From contig NC_091966.1 of the NCBI RefSeq assembly GCF_036711975.1, positions 27,039,501 through 27,103,500 on the forward strand: DNA of 64,000 nt, read 5' to 3'. Under the pieces are notes generated by a model. The model had not been told where the DNA came from and made no database searches. It was given only the letters and a program-made list of their open reading frames with translations. This stretch comes from Onthophagus taurus (Eukaryota > Arthropoda > Insecta > Coleoptera > Scarabaeidae). Shown in pieces: positions 34,235-43,021 of the stretch (position 1 is its first letter; each line of letters begins with the position of its first letter). Position numbers and translations under genes: made by a program.

Positions 34235-35080
34235 CCAACAATCAAGTGGACAATTGTTTATAATAAGTTTGTGCTTTTCTAGTTTCAGTAGTCATTGGAT
34301 GAAAAAATAAAACTTGCTCATCTTCAACATTTGCTACCATTAGCATCCAATCACGTAGTATCAATATAAAGTAGTATCATTATAAAAAATATTTTTGGAA
34401 TTTGGTAATTGTCTTTTGGTAAAAACCCGTTCATAATATTTTCTACTTCTCCCTGACAAAATATTTTAATATTTTTATCCTTTGCCAATATACTCAATGC
34501 ATAATCAACGACTAAATTATCCAACCACATGTCTTGTTTGTTCATTTTGCAATTGATTGTCAAAAGATAATCAAAGCTTTCGTAGTAAAGCTTTTCGTTA
34601 TTAAATTTTGCAACGACATAATTTTTTGATAATTTTTTTACATTAGGAATTTGATTAATATAAGACAATATTTTCGGCAGGTCTGTGTTAACATCCTTTG
34701 AGTCTGTTTTTTTTGTTTTCCCCAAGATTCTTCAATTTCTTTTGATATCTGACTTCATTGTATTCACTTAGAACATAATTTCATTTACGAATAAATCTGA
34801 ACGGTTTGTCTCTTAATTCATTTTGATTGAGAATATTGTTTTTCAAAATGTTGAACCAATTTTCAACCAAATTGTTGTATTGTATTGGTTTTAATAAACT
34901 TCTCCACATCGGCATATATGGAACATGCTGTAAAAACGTCTGTCCAAATTGACTTGAAAAATAATTGTTTTTCTTTAACTGTTGTTCATTTTTATACCGA
35001 TTGCAATTGTCCTGAATTTTCTTAAAGTAGTATATTATTTCTTTTTCGTAGTGTCCAGCGGCTTACAGCCAATACAATTC
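34235..35080 (-). pseudogene. decayed transposon protein with Ulp1/C48 peptidase-like end
   Basis: Reading down the minus strand, broken frames give FGQTFLQHVPYMPMWRSLL, then NNLVENWFNILKNNIL and KPFRFIRK (about 34950-34800). The 124-residue open frame 34725-34351 follows, with QDMWLDNLVVDYALSIL, which resembles the WLxDxxIxxYLxLL start of Ulp1-type cysteine peptidases. After a shift come WMLMVANVEDEQVLFFHPM and a C-terminal helix, resembling the HWxLxVVNxxxxxxxxYDP core. The expected catalytic His of HW is an Asp here (RDW). Ulp1-like domains occur at the ends of several eukaryotic transposon proteins. Motif matching is by eye only. Confidence 0.45.
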
Positions 35081-35573
35081 ATGTCACCAAAAAAATTTTA
35101 TGTATGTATGCCCGTGTTTTGTTAAACCCATCATCAAAGACTCACACTTCAAACCCACCGCTTTTTCCTTTAAGAAGAATACGATGCCGTTAAAATTAGA
35201 TCGATTAAAAACCCCGAACAGGCCACAATTTGCGATTGTTTGAAGAAAAACGATTTTCCCGGAATATAATGCCATTGAAATGGGATCGATTAGAAATCCC
35301 CAACAGGCCGACATTTGCTTATGTTTGAAGAAAATCGATTTTCCGGAATATAAGAAATGGTTAGGAAAACAAGAGGCGACCATGAATACGATGCCGTTGA
35401 AAGTAGATCGATTAAATACCCCGATCGCGCATTTTTTTCAGTTTAAAATCTATGGCTGAAATCTATGGCCAACTTCACACGCGTCAAAAACTTTAAAGAG
35501 TAAAGTGTCCTTTATAGAGTTGTTCTAGTGAAAATAGTAGCTGTTCCAGATTGCTTTAGGTATAATAAGTATA

Positions 35574-36031
35574 TATTTATAATGTGGAATTGAAAATAGA
35601 AAAACTATGGTCACAGCAATCAACTAGACATTTTGGCAGCCAAACTTATTTTTAGTTATAACTTCATAATGATGTATCCCATAATTTTGATTTTCTAGAA
35701 CAAATAGAACAACCTAGAACAACCAAGAAAATTTGATTTTTCCAAAAGTGGGGAGCTAGTCAAAAAACCCGGTTTTTCGGTTTTTCTCGCCGAGTTTCTA
35801 TGTTCTCTATTTGCCGCTTTGGAACAATGTAGAACAACTCTAGAACAATCTAGAACAACAATGAAAAATTTAAATATCAAAAATAGGGAGCTAACTTCCC
35901 GCACTCCATATTTTCCATTTGGACTTTTAAAAATTCTTCTATCATGTTTTCTTTTTTTACAATCTTTTTCTTGTAACCTCACGAATTTTCAGAGTCGTTT
36001 TGGTTTTAACTTTAATCCGATTTAAATAAAC
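35574..36031. repeat. short-period AGAACAA repeats and unassigned DNA
   Basis: Two clusters, 35697-35730 and 35820-35860, carry CTAGAACAA or TAGAACAAC words four to five times, partly as TCTAGAAC palindromes. Similar AACAATCTAA words appear at 33125-33210 just inside the left end of the preceding element, so they may be subterminal transposase-binding repeats. No gene was found. Confidence 0.45.
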
Positions 36032-36110
36032 AATTTTCTTTTACATAACGTTAACTTCTTTTTCTATGTTGCTCTCTTCTCATTGTTAGATGGCGCTACA
36101 TTGATTATTT
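36032..36110 (-). repeat. fragment shared with the Gypsy 3' end; carries AGATGGCGCT
   Basis: About 79 bp are nearly the same as 21153-21232 at the edge of the Gypsy fragment (TTTTCTATGTTGCTCTCTTC, ATTGTTAGATGGCGCTAC). It is probably a remnant of an LTR. It lies about 140 bp upstream of the HtrA2 start and so falls in that gene's promoter region. AGATGGCGC is the core of the insect CTCF-type motif. Confidence 0.7.
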
Positions 36111-36253
36111 CTTATAACAAGTTCGTTACCAACATTAATAAAAATTAGAAATTCATACGTTTGACATGGTACTTGTCATTCAAACGTCATAAAAATTTAA
36201 ATTTAGGTTAGGACATTTCGGTGTATAATTATCAAGTTTATGTAGTGGTCGAA

Positions 36254-37651
36254 ATGTTGATACAGTTTAGAAATTTACTTAAAACTCTACCTTTAAGAAT
36301 TAAATTAAAAACTTCTTCATCAAATAATTTTGCATCTCTAGCTTACCTTCAATTTAACAACAATGATAATAATAATCACAACCCATCTAAAACAACGTTG
36401 AACAACATAAAATATCTTTTTTACATCGCTTGTGGATGTGTTGTTTATAAACTTATAAAAAATGAGAGATTTATACCTCCCGTCCATGCTGCAATATCAT
36501 TTGGAGGCAGTTCGTTGAGTGGTCGTAGAAAACAATTCAATTTTATTTCGGATGTTGTTGAAACCTGCGCCCCAACCGTTGTTTATATCGAAATTAAGGA
36601 TACAAGAGCTGTAGATTTTTTTTCTGGAAAACCACAAACAATTTCTAATGGATCAGGATTTATTATTAAAGAAGATGGACTTATTTTAACCAATGCTCAT
36701 GTTGTTACAAACAAACCGTCCGCGAAAGTTGAGGTACGCCTTTTTAATGGAACAGTTTATAATGGTATTGTTGAAGATGTTGATGTTAAAAGTGATTTAG
36801 CTACCGTTAGAATAAACGCGAAAAGTTTACCTGTTATGAAATTAGGTAATTCATCTGATTTAAAACCTGGAGAGTTTGTGGTCGCTTTAGGAAGCCCCTT
36901 AGCTTTAAGTAACACAGTTACATCAGGAGTGGTAATTATAATATTTAATACATCTCTACATAATCTCATTAATAATAATTAGGTCAGTTCAACACAAAGA
37001 GGGTCAGATGAACTTGGATTAAGAGGCAAAGATATGGTGTATATTCAAACAGATGCTGCAATTACATTTGGAAATTCTGGGGGACCTTTAATTAATTTAG
37101 ATGGAGAAGCTATTGGAGTAAACAGCATGAAAGTAACAGCTGGAATTTCGTTTGCAATACCGATTGGTATTAAAAAAGCTTAATAAAATTGAATTAATAA
37201 TAAATAAAAAATTAAATTGTAGATTATGTCAAAGAATTTTTAAAAAATACTGCAGGTGTGGTTAAAGTGCCTAAAGAAGGGGCTAAAAGAAAATATGTAG
37301 GAATAACAATGTTAACGTTAACCCCACAAATTATTAGCGAATTACAACAACGAAATCAACAAGTTCCTTCTAGTATAAAAAATGGTGTTTTAGTCTGGAA
37401 AGTTATGTATGGTTCTCCTGCTCATTTGTAAGAGATTATACTCACTTAATTTCGTATAATTTTTTAAACCCATTTTTAGAGGTGGCTTAAATCCGGGTGA
37501 TATAGTTACTGAAATAAATAATAAACCTATTTCAAGTGCAAATGATGTTTATAACATTTTATCTGATAAATCGGCAAGAAATTTAAAATTGAAAATAACC
37601 CGGTTTGGTAAAACTTTCGATATTCAGGTAACACCGGAAGATATTGATTAA
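36254..37651 (+). CDS. HtrA2: HtrA2/Omi mitochondrial serine protease (4 exons)
   Basis: The exons are 36254-36931, 36983-37166, 37223-37427 and 37480-37651, with 51-56 bp GT-AG introns and continuous phase, giving 412 residues. An in-frame ATG at 36221 would add 11 residues, but the 36254 start yields the better basic, amphipathic mitochondrial presequence ([18 protein letters not shown]). A membrane segment lies at about residues 57-73. The trypsin-like triad is visible: His in ILTNAHVV, Asp in KSDLATV and Ser in [11 protein letters not shown]-terminal PDZ domain ([14 protein letters not shown]...[17 protein letters not shown]) regulates activity. The protease acts in the intermembrane space in protein quality control and, when released, in cell death. 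The family length is about 420. All parts look intact. Confidence 0.96.
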
Positions 37652-37695
37652 TTAGTAAGTTTAATAATAAAAGTTATATTTCATTTTGGTATGTT

Positions 37696-38209
37696 TTATT
37701 TTTTTCGTCTCGATTTAACTTCAGTCCATTCAGAATCAACTGGAGTTTCATCAACTGTCATTTCTTCAACATTTTCTTGATGTGTTCTTCTTTCTGATTG
37801 AGCCACAGGTTGAGTTAACCACAATTTATCATTTTTCGGTAATTTATTGTACTCAATCTCAACTTGTTCCATGTTATTTTCTTGAAGCAATTGTAAAAAT
37901 CTGTATAGCAAATTCGATATTTCCTTTATCGAGCCATCTTCGCATGTTGTGTTAAATTGTAGATCCATTAAATCTTCTAATTGATCTTCTATATCTGTTA
38001 TTTCCACTTGATAATCAATACAGTACTTTGTTAAGTCTTCAATTGCTGATAAAGCTAACTAGAAATGATCTTGAGAAGATGTTATTATGAAGGAAATAGG
38101 AATTTACCTCTTTACTGTTTGAACCGCCCATATGATGCTCAACTGCTAATTGTAACGCGGTCCAATTATTAAATATATTTTCAACGATTTTTCTTAGGGA
38201 TTCATACAT
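37696..38209 (-). CDS. Tsr2: TSR2 pre-rRNA processing / eS26 chaperone (2 exons)
   Basis: Exon 1 is 38209-38108 and exon 2 is 38058-37696, separated by a 49-bp GT-AG intron; the protein is 154 residues. TSR2 escorts ribosomal protein eS26 (RPS26) to the nascent 40S subunit. The N-terminal signature MYESLRKIVENIFNNWTALQ with AVEHHMGG is the conserved TSR2 core. An acidic stretch (DIEDQLEDLMDLQFNTTCED) and the ISNLLYRFLQLLQEN helix follow, as in other eukaryotes. The C-terminus ends WTEVKSRRKK. An upstream in-frame ATG at 38269 exists, but its 20 residues do not resemble the family. The stop is 44 bp from the HtrA2 stop on the opposite strand, so the two 3' UTRs must overlap. Confidence 0.93.
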
Positions 38210-38278
38210 TTTTATTCGTTTAAATAAATGATATAACTTTAAAAAGATAAATTCAGAATCATGTGTCAAAATATTTTA

Positions 38279-38862
38279 AGGTTATGTCACAGAATAACCA
38301 GAACTGACAGCTTTGTCGGAACGTTTGATGTTTTAGATTGGCGAGTTTGGGACCTTGATGCTTTGGCGCCATGTATGGCTCCACTGTTTCAGCCATTTTA
38401 TTGGAGTTTATAATACAGGTTCACACGCTCAAATTTGTATCGTAAAAGAATTATTTATACACAGCATTTTTTTTTGTGTTTATACTATTATTTTATTTAA
38501 TAATATAATATATACACAATTTATATATAAAAGTAGAATTGCAATATAAATTTTTTTAATCCATCGTTATTGATAATTTTAAGGACAGAATTACACGTTC
38601 TTAGTAATTTACCCAAACAGTTAATGATAAGAAACATTATTTAATTATTTGAGATACACGTACTTATATAAACTTATGTATATATCATAAATAGACTTTA
38701 GGTTGGAGTCAATATGTCATATGTCAAACTTTTATTAGTAAATAATAAACCGATGTGATATTAGCTCAAAATAAACTCCAATAAAATGGCGATTCACAAG
38801 GCCCGATTTTGTCTAGACGGGCTCACTGTCATTTCTGGTTATTCTGTGGTTATGTTACACAT
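38279..38862. mobile_element. MITE-like element with imperfect inverted ends
   Basis: CACAGAATAACCAGAA at 38288 recurs inverted at about 38833-38848, and CCATTTTATTGGAGTTTAT near 38393 recurs inverted around 38777. Hence 38279-38420 and 38760-38862 form imperfect inverted arms around an AT-rich core. There is no coding capacity. It begins only 70 bp upstream of the TSR2 start, so it may contribute promoter or 5' UTR sequence. Confidence 0.6.
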
Positions 38863-39076
38863 GAAAAACTTATGTAGTATATACAGGGCTTCCCAAAACT
38901 CCCGGGACGGAGCTATAAGTTTTGAATGAGTGAAGAAAAAAAATTGAAAATTTGAGAATTTTGATCACTAAATAGTAGGAGTAATAAAAACTACATTCTT
39001 AGATAGTTTAGAACTTCCATAATAATAATAAGTATTTATTGTGCCAACCCATGATACAACAAAACAAAAAAAATAC
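38863..39076. other. short repeat fragments
   Basis: Contains a single mariner-like end (TATACAGGGCTTCCCAAAA at 38881, shared with 33760) and an AATAATAATAAGTATTTATT segment near 39019-39040 that looks like the reversed tail of a small non-LTR copy. The DUF7869 element inserted next to this tail. Confidence 0.45.
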
Positions 39077-39103
39077 AATTGAAGGGCTTAGTGTGAAACA
39101 ATA

Positions 39104-39977
39104 GCTTTGTTCGTTGGGACTGCGCTACTTGCACCAAGCAGTTTAGTGCAGATGTTGTGTGTTCATTGGGGATAGTGCAGTTTAGTGCGGCTGCACTCAT
39201 ACTGTTCGTTGGGCCATGCGTAGTGCAATTTAGTGCAGCCGGTGCAAGTTAATGCAGATTTTGTTGCACCTGCTTTCGATTAAGTTCAATAAGTGCAGTT
39301 TAATGCAGTGTAACTAAAATGGCGGAATATTTGAAAGCGTGTTTTGTAATAATTAATATTAAATATTAAGAAATAAAACCTTATAATAATTAATATTTGT
39401 TGTATTAGAGAACACAGTATATTCAATCCCAGTAGAGGCAGTAGAAAATTACCTCTACTTTTTTAGAATAATTTAAAAACTAGCCTGTCGATTTTGGCTT
39501 CATTAAATACAGTTATAGTACATTTAAAAATATTAATTATGTGTTTTTTCTCATTTAGGGGTGGCTGGGGTAACTACCCTCACCACCCCAATTTTTTTTT
39601 TTTCAAGTACTGCTTATCGATTTTGGTGCAATTTAGCATGTGATTTCTTTATACGTTAAGTAGTACTTTTGAAAGAACTAATAAGGGTTAGTAGTTTGGG
39701 GTAGAAAATATACTTCGCTAATAATTGCAGAAAATAAAAAATAATATAATAATAATTGATGAATCGCTACTAAAAAAACATTCTGCAATGATTTCATTTT
39801 CCACGAGTATTTCGCTGACAATCTCCTGTTCGTCCATTTCAAATATTATACACTTTTTTTTATAAAAATCTGTTCGTTGCGACCACGGTTTATACACTTT
39901 TCTGACCTGCACTAAGTTGACATGACATTGCACTGACTTACACTTCATTGCACTATGACGTCCCAACGAACAAAGCT
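39104..39977 (-). mobile_element. nested element with GTGCA subterminal repeats (Harbinger-like?)
   Basis: Inverted ends AGCTTTGTTCGTTGGGA (39103-39120) and its complement (39961-39977) enclose about 870 bp. The first 220 bp carry many GTGCA/TGCAC words, including AGTGCAGTTTAGTGC-type near-palindromes, and the last 80 bp carry several more, as expected for subterminal transposase-binding sites. A minus-strand frame 39966-39718 includes MDEQEIVSEILVENEIIAEC, which could be the start of a PIF/Harbinger-type nuclease ORF, but it ends quickly. The superfamily is uncertain. The target duplication is not clear. Confidence 0.6.
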
Positions 39978-40181
39978 AAATATTTTCGAGTTCTACAAAA
40001 GTATAATAAGTCACGGAATAAATAGTTTGAAAATATTCCAAAACATAGCAAACCAAATTAGTAGTAATGATCTTGCGTTGCTACATACGCATTTGTTTTG
40101 TGAAAATAAACAATAACAAGTCACACAAAAATTGTAACCCGTCGTGACTTAAGTGCATGTGAATCGAATAATTTTAATATA

Positions 40182-42299
40182 ATGAACGGTGAAATGAGTG
40201 ATGTAGATTCCCCAGTCGATGATAGTGATATTGATAGAGATTATGTACCTAGTGATGCAGAAAAGGTAGATACAAATTAACAGGTAAATGATTTTTTTCA
40301 TTTATGTGGCATGTTATTGTATTGCCATTGTTAATTCTATGCAAGCAAATTGGGTTGTCATTGGGTGGCTAGTTTAGTATTGCTTTTTCAATATAGAACG
40401 ATGGTATAAAAGAATCAGATGGGGAAACAGGGAGCAGAACATTAAAACGGATTAGGGCTGATACACCTGAACCTGCCCCTAGAAGTAGATGGAAACACCG
40501 AAAAGATGACACATATCCACGATCAAAAAGAAAAATAAGAAGAAATCTGGGACAGCAGTATACTAGTGACAAAACCAAAAAGACTGTTGCAGCTCGGAAG
40601 TTAGGACCTCCTTGTGAGTGTAAAAAAAGATGTAGAGAGAAACTAGATGGTAATGAAAACCGTATTTTCAATGAATTTTGGAATTTGGGATCATGGGAAT
40701 TGCATAATGGGTATCTCTTTGGATGCATTGCTATAGCAAAAAAAAGAGATCTTACAAAACAAAGCAAAAACGACAAGAATCAAGTAGAACTTCCAATGCG
40801 ATTTATTCTGTCAATGCTAAAGGCCAAACAGTAAACGTGTGTAAAACCGAGTTTCTGAACGTGCACGGTCTGCAAAAATCAAAGGATAGACTGAACAACA
40901 TCGTTTCAAAGAAAATAAGAGTAACTCCTGTACCAGAAAAAGATAAACGTGGCCGACATTCGAACAGACCCAATCAAATTAGTGACCAGCAAAAACAGAG
41001 TGTTAGACAGCATATAGATTTAATACCTAAATACCAAAGTCACTATAGTAGGGCTGAAAATCTAGGGAAAGTATACCTTAACTGTGATATGACCATATCG
41101 CGTCTTTATTCTGAGTATTATGTTCCGTGGTGTCAACAACAACATATCAAACCTGTTCTGGAGCACACATATAGGCAGATATTTTGTACAGAATACAATA
41201 TTGGCTTTAAATTACCCAAATCCGCCACTTGCAAAACTTGTGATCAACTTAACATCAGAATAGACTCTGCAACAAAATTAAATGAAAATCAGGAATTGTC
41301 TCGGCTAAACATTGACCTGACGACACATAAAACTAAAGCGAAAGCAATGCAGGATTTGTTAAATAACACGACTCAAGAATCAAAAAACACCAATAGAACG
41401 TTGGTAATTTCATTTGACTTACAACAGGCATTACCAATCCCGAAATTAACAACGGGTCCAGCGTTTTATTGCAGAAAAATCTGGTTATACAACTTAGGCA
41501 TTCATGATTGTACAAATGGCAAAGGGCACATGTTTCTCTGGACGGAAGATATAGCAAAAAGAGGAAGTGATGAAGTCGCTTCAATCCTCCTAAAATTTCT
41601 TATGACGAAGACCGAAATTGACCACCTAATTATATTTACAGATAATTGCCCAGGGCAAAATAAAAATTGGTTAATGATGAGTTTATGGTTACAACTGGTA
41701 AAGGAGAATAAATTTAAAACAATAACGCACCATTTTCTCGTAAGTGCTCATACTCATCTTCCTTCTGATAGGGACTTCGCACTTATAGAAAAGCGACACC
41801 GAAGGTATGCACCACAAGTTTTTTGTCCAAATGAATGGTACGATATTATACGGCGATCAAACAAAAAAACACCTTTTGCAGTCACAGTTATGACGCAGGA
41901 AGATTTTTTAAACTTTACACCTATACTCTTACAAACATAAAAAAGAGTTCGTGCACCAATACTGGTCATAACTTAGACTTTGCTAATGCGTTTTCATTTC
42001 GATTTAGTAATAAAAATACTAAAGTTTTTTACGTCAAACATTCCGTTCATGGTGAGTACGACCAGGTGTCTATCTCAAAACGAGGAAGACCAGTATACAC
42101 TACACTTGATCAGTTAGATAGAAAGTATCTTGAATCAATTAAAATTTCAAAAAAAAAATACGACAATGTAAAGACATTGCTACCTTACATACCGGCTGTG
42201 AATCATGGTTTTTTCCAAAATTTACAGGCGAAAATAACTGAAAGTGCTGAAGAAACAGAGGAACCTGAAATTATTAATGAAGCAGAGCCATTTTCTTAG
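40182..42299 (+). pseudogene. DUF7869-type RNase H-like protein, two frameshifts
   Basis: An acidic first exon (MNGEMSDVDSPVDDSDIDRD, 40182-40267) appears to splice to about 40400. The second part has a Cys-rich motif (GPPCECKKRCREKL) and FNEFWNLGSWELHNGYLFGC. A frameshift in the A-run near 40736 leads to the 405-residue frame ending at 41940, and a second shift near 41930 leads to 41949-42299. The catalytic-looking boxes are VISFDLQQALPIP, LIIFTDNCPGQNKNW and HFLVSAHTHLPSDRDFALIE, arranged like the D, D/N and D/E of an RNase H fold. A CKTCDQL pair precedes them. The two shifts show decay; correcting them mentally is only a reading aid. Confidence 0.75.
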
Positions 42300-42629
42300 T
42301 TTAAACATTATTTCTTTATATTTATTTTCTTTTTTGAGTTATTGACTTATTTAGTTTTTAATTGAAAATGTTGTCGTTTGTTAGTGCAAAAGTGTTACAA
42401 GTCACAATTTTTCTAATAAAATTCTTTTATATATTATAGTTTCCTATATATTTTTTTTATTATTTCAGTATCCTGGATAGATATATACAGTTATGTTACT
42501 AATGTAAACAACCCAAAAGGTAAAAAGACGGAAACATTAATTTTACAGATTTTGTACAAATTTCAAAGTCGATTTTCCAATAATTTTATATTTGTGCCTT
42601 GTTATTGTTTCACACTAAGCCCTTCAATT

Positions 42630-43021
42630 CATAATATTCAATAATAAAAAAATACAAATCAATAAAATAATTAAATTAATCAATAATAACTCAATTAGAT
42701 ATGAAAATGGAAATTGAAACTTCTTACTTGCTTTTTAATAGTTATTTATGATACAAATGCGGAAAGGCTCACTTTTCACATGAGCACGCTAGTTTGCAGA
42801 ACGAACGACCGTGCGAATGCTGGAAAAATCCTTTCCGTATGAGTATTGTACAATATTTTTTGTAACGATTAATGCACTCCAATAATATACAACCAATCAG
42901 AGTAACGATCGTTTAAAATTTCGACCAATAACGTGAATTTCTAAGTGGATAAAAGTTACCTAGGTTTTTCAACTGAATAAATCACACGTGATATTTTATA
43001 ACTGATTAAAACGCGACTACC
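42630..43021. other. unassigned DNA between two elements
   Basis: AT-rich, with a modest CpG patch at 42740-42840. No gene or inverted repeats were found. The mariner begins at 43022. Confidence 0.4.

Larger units (their letters stand above)
33047..35573 (-). mobile_element. nested foldback element with tandem-repeat arms and a Ulp1-like ORF (NOF/Phantom-like?)
   Basis: The outermost inverted pair is 33047-33123 and 35497-35573 (77 bp, one mismatch). Within it, 33803-34230 and 35165-35445 form inverted arms made of tandem units of about 130 bp. Each unit contains CCTAACCATTTCTTATATTCCGG, CTTCAAACATAAGCAAATGTC and TTCAACGGCATCGTATTC; about three units lie on the left and two on the right. The central minus-strand region encodes a decayed protein. 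Foldback elements whose arms are tandem arrays are known from Drosophila FB, which can carry the NOF ORF (MULE-NOF superfamily). The assignment to that group rests on architecture and is inference. No target duplication could be fixed. Confidence 0.65.
39077..42629 (+). mobile_element. DNA transposon-like unit encoding a DUF7869-type protein
   Basis: A perfect 27-bp inverted repeat bounds the unit: 39077-39103 (AATTGAAGGGCTTAGTGTGA...) and 42603-42629. AATT at the outer edge may be the 4-bp target duplication, leaving a 23-bp repeat that starts GAAGGGCTTAG. Inside lies one plus-strand gene of an RNase H-like, DUF7869-containing protein seen repeatedly in insect genomes. A smaller element (39104-39977) is inserted right behind the left end. 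I do not recognise a named superfamily for this combination. The pairing of ends with the gene is seen directly; that the protein is the transposase is inference. Confidence 0.7.

Noticed and set aside
36221..36253. Upstream ATG for HtrA2
   Set aside because: It would place MYNYQVYVVVE before the basic presequence. The 36254 start gives a more typical mitochondrial leader, although the longer form cannot be excluded.
38210..38269. Upstream in-frame ATG extending TSR2 by 20 residues
   Set aside because: The added residues do not resemble TSR2 N-termini, whereas the ATG at 38209 begins directly at the conserved core.
40369..40776. 135-residue minus-strand frame
   Set aside because: It is antisense to the DUF7869-type gene's second exon and has no motif.
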